A stretch of 64,000 bases of DNA from Oscarella lobularis (taxonomy: Eukaryota; Porifera; Homoscleromorpha; Homosclerophorida; Oscarellidae), in contig NC_089181.1 in the NCBI RefSeq assembly GCF_947507565.1, positions 2,055,614 through 2,119,613 on the forward strand. The letters run 5' to 3'. Below the pieces are notes generated by a model. The model saw nothing but the letters and a program-made list of their open reading frames with translations. It was not told the DNA's origin and did no database searches. Of this stretch, positions 1-17,568 are shown piece after piece. The stretch's first letter is position 1. Each line of letters starts with the position of its first letter. Both the position numbers and the translations under genes were made by a program.

Positions 1-1154
<1,154 letters not shown>

Positions 1155-1321
1155 CGGCAACTGAAAGGCGAGTAGTGATATTGAGCTACTCACTACTTTA
1201 CTTCAATATGCTTCGGGTTTAGCACGGATTGACCATAAAATAGTCTTGTGATTTTTTTCGCGAAGCCAAAATAGATTTTTAAAAATAATTTTGGAGCGTC
1301 GCTCACGTGATCGTGCTAGTC

Positions 1322-5750
<4,429 letters not shown>

Positions 5751-6303
5751 CATAGTCCGGTACTCTGAAATTACAACGTTATTGTATTACGCTGCAATTG
5801 TGTATCAAACAAACGTTTGCCGTAGGAATTAGACAATTGCAAATTTGCAGTGTCCGTTTTTTTGTGCGTTTCATCATTAATTTTTGAAATTAGGTAGATC
5901 CTAATTTTATTTTTAAGAAGTGTATTAGAATGTTGACCGCAGCAAATGGTTTGTTTTCTTTACAGATTTCATCAAATCACATGCCAACTTCCCGGATAAC
6001 CGTGGCAGCGCAAGTGATCGCGGAGATCGCTATGAAGTCGTCTGATAAAGATAACGAACGCCTTCGATCCTCCTTCAGACAAAGTCGGGAGACAATTCGG
6101 GCTTTACTACGGCGGAGAGGCCACTGAGATCACCCTATACCGCCAAACCGACACTAGACCGGTCTATCTGTTCTTATCGCATTATCTCGAGCGTCTACCG
6201 ACCGTAGTATTATCAGCTTCACAAATCACACGCCGCATGTCTGAAGGATTTCCTCTTCCGGGAAAATATCACTTCGCTCTCAGCGCCTTTTGGAAATCAG
6301 ACA
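5751..6303 (+). other. Spacer between RTK2 and lectin A; likely RTK2 3' end and lectin promoter
   Basis: No gene is supported. A short open frame at 5930-6127 lies in a module that is also found, in diverged form, ahead of lectins B, D and B' (8816, 14259, 25363). Its frame is not conserved between copies, so it is read as a repeated upstream module. The same spacer recurs almost unchanged at 22450-22994. Confidence 0.6.
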
Positions 6304-7785
6304 ATGTTCGCTTCACTCCTCTTTTTAACGTATCTCGAGCATACGGAATGCAGAACTGACTTTATTTCTGTTCTTCGGTTTAGGTCTTTGACACTGGCAA
6401 TGAATGCGCCTGCTTCTGAAGCAGATGCCTCCGCTTCCCAAAGCGTTTCTCCGACTCTTTGCAGCTCAAGCGTCGAGGCTCGTTCTCTTTATTTTAGACC
6501 TACTACCGATTGTTAATAATCTTTGCCAGCAGGGCGGTGCTGTGCTAGCAGGGCAGTGCAATCGCCGAGGAAACCTTCGGTAAAAGAATAGTAATCCAGG
6601 CAACTGTTGGCATGATGTCGTATGCGTTAGCTGCGGCATAAAGAGTGGACATTACGAATACTGCAATGGAAATTCGTGGCTTAAAATGTGTCCTTGTCGT
6701 CCTGAAGATGAATGGAATTCGATTGGCACCCGGAATAATCCAGGAAGGTAACTGTACCTCCGTTTTTTTAACAAAATTGCGATGCCAATTGAGCTCTCTA
6801 GATCGTGCAATGAAATCTTTCTGGGAGGCGGCTCGCGCGGTGACGGTGTGTACTGGGTCACTCCGGCGGAGTCGCTTCCCTACGCTGTCTACTGCGACAT
6901 GACGACGGCTGGAGGTGGTTGGACGCTTGTCGTTAAGGTTCGGCAGTCGTCTTCATACCTAATTAATTTGAAAGTAAAAGAAGTCTGCGTCTTTCAATAG
7001 GTGAAAGGCAATGATCACATAATGAACAGACTCAACACGGCCCAGTGGAGAGACGGACGTTTGTTCGGTCACCCAACTACACTTCTGGTATGTAAAACAC
7101 TTGAAAGTTTGATTATTTTTGTACTCTCTTCGTTCCAGGACGAAAATGCAATGGGAGTGGCATATACAAACATGCCTTTTACCGACGTTATGATTCGAGC
7201 TCTTGAAGACGGGAAAGACAAGCACGTGGCTTGGAGGCATTCCATAAAACACGAAAGCATGCAGAAAATTGTGCAGGTATGATTAATTAAGTAATTAATT
7301 AATTGAAGCGTCACTATACGAGAATGTGTTTAAAATGCAGAACTGCGAAACAATCGCCGACGGTTACAAAATTTCCGGCGGCATCAGTTCTTTGAGTTTC
7401 AACGGTGATCCTCAGTATCACAATCCCTGCACCGAATTAGTTTACGGCTTCTTGGGAGGCGACTGGAAGGGAGTGACCACAACCGTAGCTGGATGTGAAA
7501 CAGGTAGAGCGCATCACACAGGAGCCGTCGTCGGTGCATTCTTGGACCCACCTTCCGGAGATCGAACTCGTGTTGGCCAAAGCAAAAAGTACGACCTATA
7601 CATAGTACAGTAGACTCGTAGAGTGCTCAAGATGCAACTTTAGCTGTATATCGGATTTTGGATTGGGGGCTGGTCATCACAAGCTGCAAACTACGGATGA
7701 CAAATACGCTATAAACGCTCATTGGTGGTCAAAAAATAATGACGTCACCAACAACTGGAACAGTCATGCTTTGTTTGTGAGGTAA
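6304..7785 (+). CDS. Secreted intelectin/fibrinogen-like lectin A
   Basis: A nine-exon gene of about 345 residues. The start at 6304 begins a signal peptide (MFASLLFLT..) that becomes continuous with LTLAMNAPAS once a short intron after 'ac' is removed; the same arrangement works in B, C, D and E. Then come a short Ser-rich, Cys-containing exon, a GGAVLAGQC exon, and a Cys-rich exon (CGIKSGHYEYCNGNSW, with MCPC). The fibrinogen/intelectin core begins near residue 96 with SCNEIFLGGG. It contains GDGVYWVTP, YCDMTTAGGGWTLV, MNRLNTAQWRDGR, AWRH, PCTELVYGF and a last exon with INAHWW ending LFVR then stop. The YCDMT..GGGWTLV block is the family signature of fibrinogen-related proteins and intelectins, which are secreted and often bind glycans with calcium. 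Carbohydrate binding here is inferred. The second-exon donor aligns with a GT donor in lectin F but reads GC here (6478). Confidence 0.78.
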
Positions 7786-9390
7786 GGAGAAACCGCCAAA
7801 TGGGTGGCATGCACTGGCTGTACTTCGAATCGTCATCCGTGTATGTGTGTACTTGTCTCTGCTGTCTAATTTAGGATTGATGTTGCTATTGTTTTTTTGT
7901 ACTTTAAGAAAGTGTTTAGTCGACCTCGGCTTACTTCGAAGCGTTTGTATTAGGCAGATGCTATTCCAAATCCAACCAACGACACAGTCGTTGCTTCTCT
8001 GCTAGTAATTGAACCTGCGCCAAGTTTTTGACTCGTCTGCAAGTGTAAGCGTCTCCATGTGGAAGCTGCATGTGGAAATGTCAGGGGATGAGGGAATGTG
8101 GATGTGGAAGGCGCGCGCGCTAGGAAGGTTACGACTTGTCGCCAGCCCTGACTTGTCGCCCTGGCTTGTCGCCTGTCGCCAGGGTTAGCTAGCTAGCTAG
8201 CTTGTCGCCCTGTCGCCCTGAGTGTCAGGCTTGTCGTCACCGCACCGCTCGGCTCGCGATGGGCTTACGACACGTACCGGTACTGCAGCTAGACTACCGC
8301 CCAAAGCGAAGCCCAATTTTACTTTTTCCGATTTAGACTCTTTCACGTCTAGATGTATCAAGCCATTTCCGTGCAGATAAACGAGTCCCTAAAGTAGACA
8401 ACGGAGTCTTCCACGTGACGGCCACCTCCAAATCTCACGAAGAATTGTAGAGCCTAGAGATGGAAAGATATTGCAAGCTCGTTTAGGATTTCTACAAGAT
8501 CTGAATAGAATTTTCGAAAGGTGAATACGATGCCGGACGAAAGGAGCTGTTTGCGTTGAGTCTGCCGCCAGCGCTATGAGCGCACTTTCCGGATGTGTTC
8601 TTCTGGCAATAGATCAGACCAAATACGCATATTTGTATCAGTTACCGCTTCACCACGGCGGGAAGTTGGATGATACGCCTTCAGGCGTTCGCTGTATGTG
8701 AGAAACTAGCTATTATTATGTACCATTTGTATCAACATTTGCTGTAACCGAAGTAGGCAAGTGCAAATATTTCCAGTGTAAGCTGATAATGCCCGCTTTC
8801 TTTTGCGTCTGATTTTTGAAATTGGGTAGATCCTATTTTTTATTCTTTAGGCGGTGTATGCCAATGTTGAATAACGCAGCAGATGGATTTTTATTTGAGA
8901 TGCACTTGCCGAACATGACAAAGGACACAGTTTCGCTATGCGAACGTCTACGAATCGTTCGTTCCGGTTTTACAAATCTCACGCGACTTTTCCTCCGACT
9001 TTCCGGACGTCTGAAGGATGTACTAGTCTACGGAGACACGTACGAGGCCTCCGTCATTTATGATGTGACTGTTTTTTTACCGTACGGCGGGAAGTACGGT
9101 TTGCCCACACGCTACGGTGACCCGCCGCCAGCCGAAAGTAAATACCGGGAGTGCTCTCTTTTCCTCTGTCGGCATAGCGACAGTGAAGAATGGGCGTGTC
9201 TGGGAAGGAATCGCGGCCTGAGAAAAGACCAAGTCTGTTATAGTACCGTGGCATGCATCACTCCTTGACGTTGTCACCGGAATTTTGTGCAATTTGGAGG
9301 CAATTAGCAAATATAACAACGGATCGGAATATAACAACGGAGCTGGGTGAGCCTGTATATCACTTCGCTCTTCAGCACCTTGGTAATCAG
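7786..9390 (+). other. Intergenic spacer between lectins A and B with modules shared across the array
   Basis: No gene is supported. Blocks of this spacer recur upstream of other lectins: the 'ctaaa.tagacaac.gag' box near 8390 (also near 11130, 13840, 24935 and 27730), the 'cactttccggatgtg' box near 8583, and the 8816-9300 module (also 14259 and 25363). An open frame at 8816-9268 is only partly kept in the other copies, which argues against a protein. The shared boxes could be promoter or regulatory sequence of the lectin genes. Confidence 0.6.
8125..8245 (+). repeat. GTCGCC-type minisatellite
   Basis: Irregular short repeats of 'cttgtcgccctg' and 'gtcgccctgag', with an inserted run of 'agct' units. 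Related arrays lie at about 13635-13680 and 24785-24840, at the corresponding place in other spacers. It moved with the duplicated units and varies in copy number. Confidence 0.75.
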
Positions 9391-10869
9391 ATGATGCTCG
9401 CTTCACTACTTTCCGCTCTTCTTTTAACGTACACGGCATACAGAACTTTCTTTATTTCTGATTTGGGCTTTAGGTTGTCAGCACTGGCAATGAATGTGCC
9501 TTCAACGGATAAACCTGACGCTGGGGCTCTTCGAGGCGTTTCTCCAACTCTTTGCAGCGCAAGCGTCAAGGCTCGTTGTTATTTCTTTACCTACCTAGAG
9601 TTTCCAGTAATCCGTTGCCAGTAGGGCGGTGCTGTGCTCGCAGGATTGTGCAGTCGTCGGGGAGACCTTCGGTAAAGGATTAGTAATCGTGACAAGTGTT
9701 GGTATTTTGACGTCGTATGCACATTAGGTGCGGCATAAAGAGCGGACATTATGAATACTGCAATGGAAATTCATGGCTTACAATGTGTCCCTGCCGTCCT
9801 GAAGAGAAACAGGTAGTGCCTTCGGCGAATTCAATTGGCACCCGACAGAATCAGTTTCTGGAAGACAATCGCTACCGTACTAATCGGTTTCTCTAGATCG
9901 TGCAACGAAATCCTTTTGGGAGGCGGCTCTCACGGTGACGGCGTGTACTGGGTCACTCCGGCGGATTCGCTGCCCTATGCTGTCTATTGCGATATGACGA
10001 CAGCTGGAGGCGGTTGGACGCTTGTCGTTAAAGTACGGAAGTCGTCCGTCTTTATAATGAATTTGAAAGTAAAGGAATTCTTTGTGTCTACGAACAGGTG
10101 AAAGGCAACAATCACATAATGAACAGGCTCAACACGGCTCAGTGGAGAGACGGACGCTTGATCGGTCACCCAACTACACTTCTGGTGTGTAAAACACTTG
10201 ACTGTATTAATTGTTTTCGTAGCCTCTCGTTCCAGGACGAAAATGCTATGGGAGTGGCGTATACAAACATGCCTTTTCACGACGCTATGATTCGAGCTCT
10301 TCAAGACGGGGAAGACAAACACGTGGCTTGGAGACATCCCACAAAACACGAAAGCATGCAGAAAATTGTACAGGTACAATTAATTAAAAGGTCATTGTAT
10401 ACTGGTATCAACTTGTGAACATGATGTAGGACTGTGAAACAATCACTGACGGTTACAAAATTTCCGGCGACATCAGTTCTTTGAGTTTCAACGGCGATCC
10501 CAAGTATCACAATCCCTGCACAGAATTAGTTTACGGTTTTTTGGGAGGCGCCTGGAAGGGAGTGTTCCCAACCGTAGCAGGATGTTCAACAGGTAGATCG
10601 ACTTACATAGGAATAGTTGTCGGTGCATTCTTGGACCCACCTTCTGGAGATCGAACTCGTGTTGGCCAGAGCAGAGAGTACGAGCTATAAAGTCTTGTTT
10701 GCTTAGTTAATTGGACCGCAAATTTAGCTGCATATCGGGGTTTGGACTGGGAGCTGGCTATCACAAGATGCTAACTACGGATGACAAATACGCTATAAAC
10801 GCTCATTGGTGGGGAAAAAGCAATGACGTCACCCACAACTGGAATACTCATGCTTTGTTTGTGAGGTGA
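9391..10869 (+). CDS. Intelectin/fibrinogen-like lectin B, probably damaged at a splice site
   Basis: Same exon plan as lectin A: signal peptide from 9391 (MMLASLLSALLLT joined to LSALAMN), Cys-rich exon (CGIKSGHYEYCNGNSW), SCNEILLGGGSHGDG core, WTLVVK, AQWRDGR, AWRH, CTELVYGF and a last exon ending HALFVR with a TGA stop at 10867. Compared with its copy B', about 13 bases are missing near 9852, where the end of the fourth exon and its GT donor ('aggaaggtattc') should be. Without that donor the exon runs out of frame, so B may be a recent pseudogene or use another donor. All other exons are open. It lies in the left copy of the duplicated segment; B' at 25963 is the intact counterpart. Confidence 0.65.
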
Positions 10870-11767
10870 GGATAAACCGTCAAACGTACTCTCTAATTGT
10901 GACGTGTACTGGTTGTGCTTTGAGTCATTGTCAGTGTATGTGTGCTATTGTCTCGGCTGTCTCGGCTGTCTAGTTGAAGATTGATGTATTATTACGAAGT
11001 GTCTGTTTGACAATCTTGGAAAGTTTTGTACCCGCAAGCGTTTGGAGTCAACTTATGCGGCATCAATTTGGCATTCTTGACCTAATATAATTCCTGGTCA
11101 AACTTGCTGCATCTAGATAAACGAGTCCCTAAATAGACAACCGAGAAACACGTGACAGTCAAGACGAAGGGCCAGCGCTAGCTGCGAGCACACTTTCCGG
11201 ATGTGTTCTTCTTCCCAGAGCAAATACGAAGCTTCGTAGTTAGGATGACGATATTTTGTATCAGTTACCGCTTCACTACGGTGGGAAGTTGGATGATCAC
11301 ACCGGTAAGCGGCGCCGCCAATAAACCGGCACTGTTCTTTTTTCGTGTTTCAGGAAAATGGGCGTTTTCAGCCGAGGCACGTAGAGTCGGCCCCACGGCA
11401 GGACAAGTGACCACTTTCCGGAAGTCTAAAGGATGTGCGGAGGTCGATTTTGTATACACAATCAAGGTGTTCCTATGATGGCAATCTTTTTACCGTTTTT
11501 TACCGCACGGTTTGGCCACACGCTATGGTAAAGTGATCCGCCGCCAATCGAAAGTAAATCCCGGGACTCTTCTCTTTTCCTTTGTTAGCATATAGTGGAC
11601 CGTGAGAAATAGGTGTGTCTGCCTATCTATGGTTATAGTACCGTGTTATGCATCACCGAAACTTCCGTGGCAAATTAGCAGATATAACAAGTCAACGAAT
11701 CGGAATATAACAACAGAGCTGGGTAAGCCAGTATCACTTTGCTCTTCAGCACCCTGGAAATCAGACG
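10870..11767 (+). other. Spacer between lectins B and C
   Basis: No gene is supported. It contains the shared 'tagacaac' and 'cactttccggatgtg' boxes. Bases to about 11570 recur at 27477-28205 behind B'. A 91-residue open frame at 11203-11478 is not kept in that copy and is judged spurious. Confidence 0.55.
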
Positions 11768-13287
11768 ATGCTCGCTTCACTGCTCTTCGCTCTTTTGACG
11801 TCTCTTGAGTGCATGACGTACGGAACTTTTCTTTATTTCTGTTTTTGCGCTTTAGGTCGTCGACACTGGCAATGGACGTGGCTGCTTCTGATAAAAAGTC
11901 TGATGCCTCGGCTTCCCAAGTTTCTCCAACTCTTTGCAGCTCAAGCGTCGAGGCTCGTCGCAATTTCTTTTCGAGATCTAGAATTTCCAGTAATCCGTTG
12001 CTACTAGGGCGGTGCTGTGCTCGCAGGGTTGTGCAATCGTCGAGGAAACCTTCGGTGAAAGATTACTGTAGTAATCGTGACAAGTGTTGGTATGCTGACG
12101 TCGTATGTGTATTAGGTGCGGCATAAAGAGCGGACATTATGAATACTGCAATGGAAATTCGTGGCTTACAATGTGTCCCTGCCGTCCCGAAGAGAAACAG
12201 CTAGTGTCTTCGGTAAATTCAATTGGCACCCGACAGAATCCAGGAAGGTATTCATTTTCTGGAAGACAATTGCTGTCCTACTAATCGGTTTTTCTAGATC
12301 ATGCAACGAAATCTTTTTGGGAGGCGGATCGCACGGCGACGGCGTCTATTGGGTCAGTCCGGCGGATTCGCTGCCCTATGCTGTCTATTGCGATATGACG
12401 ACAGCTGGAGGCGGTTGGACGCTTGTCGCTAAAGTACGGAAGTCGTCTCCGTCTTTATAATCAATTTGAAAGTAAAGGAACTCTTTGTGTCTACGAACAG
12501 GTGAAAGGCAACAATCACATAATGAACAGACTCAACACGGCTCAGTGGAGAGACGGGCGTTTGATTGGTCACCCAACTACGCTTTTGGTGTGTAAAAACA
12601 CTTGACTGTGTTGAGCGTTTTCATAGCCTCTCGTTCCAGGACGAAAATGCTATGGGAGTATCATATACAAACATGCCTTTTCACGACGTTATGATTCGAG
12701 CTCTTCAAGACGGGGAAGACAAACACGTGGCTTGGAGACATCCAACAAAACACGAAAGCATGCAGAAAATTGTGCAGGTATGATTAACTAATCGTTGCCG
12801 TACGGGTGTCAACTTGTGCCTAAAACACGATGCAGAATTGCGAAACAATCACTGACGGTTACAAAATTTCCGGCGATATCAGCTCTTTGAGTTTCAACGG
12901 CGATTCCAAGTACTACAAACCCTGCACCGAATTAGTTTACGGTTTCTTGGGAGGCGACTGGAAGGGAGTGACCACAACAGTAGCTGGATGTTCAACAGGT
13001 AGAGCGTACTACATAGGAGCCGTCGTCGGTGCTTTCATGGAGCCACCTTCTGGAGATCGAAGCCGCGCTGGCCAGAGCAGAGAGTACGAGCTATAAAGTC
13101 CTGTCTGCTTAATTAAAATGCTTTGTTAATTAACCACGACTCTAGATGCATAACGGATTTCGGACTGGGAGCTGGCTATCACAAGCTGCAAAATCCAGAT
13201 GACAAATACTCTATAAACGCTCATTGGTGGGGGAAAGGCAACGAGGCCACCAACAGCTGGAATACTCATGCTTTGTTTGTGAGGTAA
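11768..13287 (+). CDS. Intelectin/fibrinogen-like lectin C
   Basis: Start at 11768 (MLASLLFALLT joined by splicing to SSTLAMDVAASD). Here the unspliced reading shifts frame, so this gene is the best proof of the small first intron. The remaining exons are intact: CGIKSGHYEYCNGNSW, SCNEIFLGGGSHGDG, YCDMTTAGGGWTLVAK, MNRLNTAQWRDGR, YTNMPFHDVMIRALQDG, NCETITDGYKISGD, and a last exon with GYHKLQNPDDKYSINAHWW ending HALFVR, stop at 13285. It is probably secreted. Its donor for the last intron is 'gtacga' inside the apparent read-through Ser-Arg-Glu-Tyr. Confidence 0.78.
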
Positions 13288-14882
13288 GGGAAAACCGTCC
13301 AAGTTTGTGGCGTGCACTGGTTGTGCTTCAAATTATCGTCAGTGTATGTGTGTATTTGTCTCGGCTGTCTAATTTAGGATTAGTGTTGCTATTGTTTGTT
13401 GTACTTTAGCGAAGTTTTTAGTCGAGCTCGGCCTGAGTTTGGAAGCGTTTGTATTAGGCAGATGCTAATGCCAAATCCAACCAACGGCACAGTTGTTGCT
13501 TCTAGCTCTGCTAGTAACTGAACCTGCGCCAAGTTTTTGACGCGTCTGCAAGTGTAAGCGTTTCCATGTGGAAGCTGCATGTGGTCAGGGAATGAGGAAT
13601 GTGGAAGTGGGAGGCGCGCGCTAGGAAGGCTACGGCTTGTCGCTCTGTCGCCCTGTCGCCCTGAGGCTTGTTCTCTCACCGCTCGCAACGGCTCGCGATT
13701 GGCTTACGACACGTACCGGCACTACATGATTACTATGCACCACCCAAAGGCGTTTACATTTTCCGATAGGTACTAATATATTGGACCCTTTCATGTCTTG
13801 ATGTATCAAGCTATTTCCGTGCAGATAGACGAGTCCCTAAAATAGACAACGGAGTCTTCCAGAAACACGTGACTGTCACCTGCAAATCTCACGAAGAATT
13901 GTAGAGCCAAGCGCTAGGATTTCTACAAATCTGAATGGAATTTTTGAAAGGTGAATATGATGCCAGACGAAAGAACTGAACTATTTGCGTTGAGTTTGCC
14001 AGCGCTGTGAGCACACTTTCCGGATGTGTTTTTCTGGCAAGAGATCAGACCAAATATACGAAGCATGATGATATTTGTATCAGTTACTGCTTCACCACGG
14101 CGGGAAGTTGGATATGATACACCTTCAGGCATTGTATGTAAGAAACTAGCTATTATGTACCATTTGTGCATGAAACAAACATTTGCTGCAACCGAAGTAG
14201 GCAAGTGCAAATATTTCCAGTGTAAGCTGATATGCCCGCTTTCTTTTGCGTCTGATTTTTGAAATTGGGTAGATCCTATTTTTTATTCTTTAGGCGGTGT
14301 ATGCCGATGTTGACTAACGCAGCAGATGGATTTTTATTTGAAATGCACTTGCCGAACATGACGAAGGATGCGGCAACATTCTTATCGATTTCGCGGATAC
14401 GACGAAAGCGAGGCCCCCAAGATCACACTGAATTGGCGGAAGTTTCGCTATGCGAACGTCTACTAATCGTTCGTTCCGGTTTTACAAATCCCACGCGACT
14501 TTCCGGACGTCTGAAGGATGTACACTAGTCTACGGAGTCTTTTGAATACACGTACGAGGCGTCCGTCGTTTATGATGACTATTTTCTTACCGTACGGCGG
14601 GAAGTACGGTTTGCCCACACTCTACGGTGAAGGGATCCGCCGCCAGCCGAAAGTAAATACCGGGACTGCTTTCTTTTCCTCTGTCGTAGCGACAGCGAGG
14701 AATGGGCGTGTCTGGGTAGGAATCGCGGCCTGAGAACTGTTATAGTACCGTGGCATGCATCACTCCTTGACGTTGTCACCGGAATTTCAGGCAATTGGCA
14801 GGCAATGTAACAACGGATCGGAATATAACAACGGAGCTGGGTGAGCCTGTATCACTTCGCTCTTCAGCACCCTGGAAATCAG
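13288..14882 (+). other. Spacer between lectins C and D
   Basis: No gene is supported. It resembles the A-B spacer: a GTCGCC minisatellite near 13635-13680, a 'tagacaacggagtcttcc' box near 13840, a 'cactttccggatgtg' box near 14010 and the upstream module near 14190-14800. Relative to the A-B copy the open frames are broken at different places. Confidence 0.6.
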
Positions 14883-16394
14883 ATGATGCTCGCTTCACTA
14901 CTTGCCGCTCTTCTTTTAACGTACACGGCATACAGAACTTTCTTTATTTCTGATTTGGGCTTTAGGTTGTCAGCACTGGCAATGAATGTGCCTTCAACGG
15001 ATAAACCTGACGCTGGGGCTCTTCGAGGCGTTTCTCCAACTCTTTGCAGCGCAAGCGTCAAGGCTCGTTGTTATTTCTTTACCTACCTAGAGTTTCCAGT
15101 AATCCGTTGCTACTAGGGCGGTGCTGTGCTCGCGGGGTTGTGCAGTCGTCGGGGAAACCTTCGGTGAAAGATTACTGTAGCAATTGTGACAGGTGTTGGT
15201 ATGCTGACATCGTATGTGTATTAGGTGCGGCATAAAGAGCGGACATTATGAATACTGCAATGGAAATTCTTGGCTTACAATGTGTCCCTGCCCTCCCGAA
15301 GAGAAACAGGTAGTGCCTTCGGCGAATTCAATTGGCACCCGACAGAATCCAGGAAGGTACTGTACTCAGTTTCTGGAAGACAATCGCTATTGTATTAATC
15401 GGTTTTATAGATCGTGCAACGAAATCCTTTTGGGAGGTGGATCGCACGGTGACGGCGTTTACTGGGTCACTCCGGCGGATTCGCTGCCCTATGCTGTCTA
15501 CTGCGACATGACGACGGCTGGAGGCGGTTGGACGCTTGTCGTCAAAGTACGGAAGTCGTCCGTCTTTATAATCAATTTGAAAGTAAAGGAACTCTTTGTG
15601 TCTACGAACAGGTGAAAGGCACTGATCACATAATGAACAGACTCAACACGGCCCAGTGGAGAGACGGACGTTTTATCGGTCACCCAACTACGCTTTTGGT
15701 GTGTAAAAACACTTGGGACTGTATTGATTGTTTTTGTAGCCTCTCGTTTTCAGGATGAAAATGCTATGGGAGTGGCGTATACAAACATGCCTTTTCACGA
15801 CGTTATGATTCGAGCTCTTCAAGACGGGGATGAGAAACACGTGGCTTGGAGACATCCCACAAAACACGAAAGCATGCAGAAAATTGTACAGGTAATTAAT
15901 TAATTAATTAATTAATTAATGACATCAACTTGTGAAAATGAAAACACGATGCAGAACTGCGAAACAATCAACGACGGTTACAAAATATCCGGCGACATCA
16001 GTTCTTTGAGTTTCAACGACGATCCCAAGTATCACAATCCCTGCACCGAATTAGTTTATGGTTTCTTGGGAGGCGACTCGAAGGGAGCGCTCACAACCGT
16101 GGCAGGATGTTCAACAGGTAGAACGTACCACATAGGAGCCGTCGTGGGTGCATTCTTGGACCCACCTTCCGGAGATCGAACTCGTATTGGCCAGAGCAGA
16201 GAGTACGAGTTATAGCGTTTTGTCTTCTTTGTTAATTGGACCGGGACTTTAGCTGCATATCGGATTTTGGACTGGGAGCTGGTTATCACAAGCTGCAAAC
16301 TACGAATGACAAATACGCTATAAACGCTCATTGGTGGTCAAAAAATAATGACGTCGCCAGCAAATGGAATACTCATGCTTTGTTCGTGAGGTAA
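14883..16394 (+). CDS. Intelectin/fibrinogen-like lectin D
   Basis: Start at 14883, with a second in-frame ATG at 14886, opening the signal peptide (MMLASLLAALLLT/LSALAMN). The exons follow lectin A in order: CGIKSGHYEYCNGNSW, SCNEILLGGGSHGDG, YCDMTTAGGGWTLVVK, MNRLNTAQWRDGR, MIRALQDGDEKHVAWRH, NCETINDGYKISGD and a last exon with INAHWWSKNNDV ending HALFVR, stop at 16392. All seen exons are open and all donors are present. The intron near 15893-15918 holds a run of 'attaatta'. No D counterpart exists in the right-hand duplicated unit. Confidence 0.77.
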
Positions 16395-17568
16395 GTAGAA
16401 ACCGTCAAGTTTGTGGCGTGCACTGGTTGTGCTTCAAATTATCGTCCGTGTATGTGTGTATTTGTCTTGGCTGTCTAATTTAGGATTGATGTTGCTATTG
16501 TTTAACGAAGTGTTTAGTCGACCTTGCACCCGCAAGCGTTTGGAGTCAACTTATGCGGCAGATGTGTTCAATTTGGCATTCTTGACCTAAAAATTCCTAG
16601 TCAAACGCAACGAACGGCGCAGTCGTTGCTGCTCTCGCGTCGACGTCACTTCCAATAGTCTTTCTCTTTGACGAAAGTCTTTTGCGGCGTTGTTAGTTAG
16701 CTTTTGGTATCTTGAGGCTAAATTGCGCTATGATTTAGTTTGTTCGATGCGTCTCGTCCATGGTGGTCGAATCAGGAATTTAAAGCGAACTGTTTCGCCG
16801 ACCCTTTGCAGTGCAAGTGTTGAAGTAGCTTGAAGGTTGTGGCATGTGCATGAAGTCTACGAAAGGGAGAGGAAGCGGTTGACAATCCCGACAGGCTGGA
16901 AGTAATTAAATTCCGACACTGTTCCTTTGACCTCTGTTGGCGGGTTTCGAGGAATAGTTCTGGCTGCATATATGAGGCACGTACAAGAGAAGGACACCGA
17001 CTCGCGGACTCCCAAAGGCCGTCATTGATCTTATGATCAAAGCTCGCTTCTTCTGAGGGTTTAGGCGACAAATTAAAGCATAAAGCGTCGTACGATTTCT
17101 CTTTTTACAGAATTCCACCAGCTACGGAAGGGAAAGGAAGTGGCTGAAGTAATAAATCCCGACAGTCTGGAAGTAAACTCCGACTGTCTGGAAGTAAACC
17201 GACACTGTTCCTCTAGACGATTTGGCGTTTCTTACTGATCATCGAGGCACGTGCAAGGAAAGAACACCGACTTGCGGACCCCCAAAAGACCTTGAGACTC
17301 GCTTCTTCTGAGGAAGTGATTAGAGGTCAGGCGACAATGCATGACGCGTCGTACGATTTCTGCTTTTATAGGAATTAACCAAATGCAAAGGGAAATGAAC
17401 TGCATGCATGGAACGAAGTAAATCCCGGCATCGTTTCCACAATTCGATCATCGTCCACCGGTCCACGTCCGCGTTTTTTTCCTAATTAGCACACAGTCGA
17501 CAATATAACTGCGGTCGGAGCTGGCTGAGCCAGTATCACTTCACTCTTGGCATCTTGGAAATCAGACG
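16395..17568 (+). other. Spacer between lectins D and E, containing a relic of an F-type lectin
   Basis: No intact gene. The part at about 16600-16840 resembles the upstream region and second exon of lectin F (30547-30790), see the separate entry. The part from about 17071 to 17568 recurs at 28868-29363, upstream of E'. It includes a twice-repeated 'gtctggaagtaaa' motif near 17165-17200. Confidence 0.55.
16615..16840 (+). pseudogene. Relic 5' region and second exon of an F-type lectin
   Basis: The stretch 'atgcgtctcgtccatggtgg' near 16748 and 'ttcgccgaccctttgcag' near 16792 match the F locus near 30690-30770. The upstream bases (a '.cagtcgttgctgctctcg' block and a 'ttagcttttggtatctt' block) match as well. 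The exon is frame-disrupted compared with F, and no downstream F-like exons follow. It marks a former gene copy between D and E. Confidence 0.5.

Noticed and set aside
8125-8245. CRISPR-like array at the GTCGCC repeats
   Set aside because: Units are short, irregular and lack unique spacers of even length; the genome is eukaryotic. It is a minisatellite.
8816-9268. A 150-residue open frame considered as an independent gene
   Set aside because: The copies at 14259 and 25363 are frame-disrupted at different places and no domain is visible, so it is treated as a repeated spacer module.
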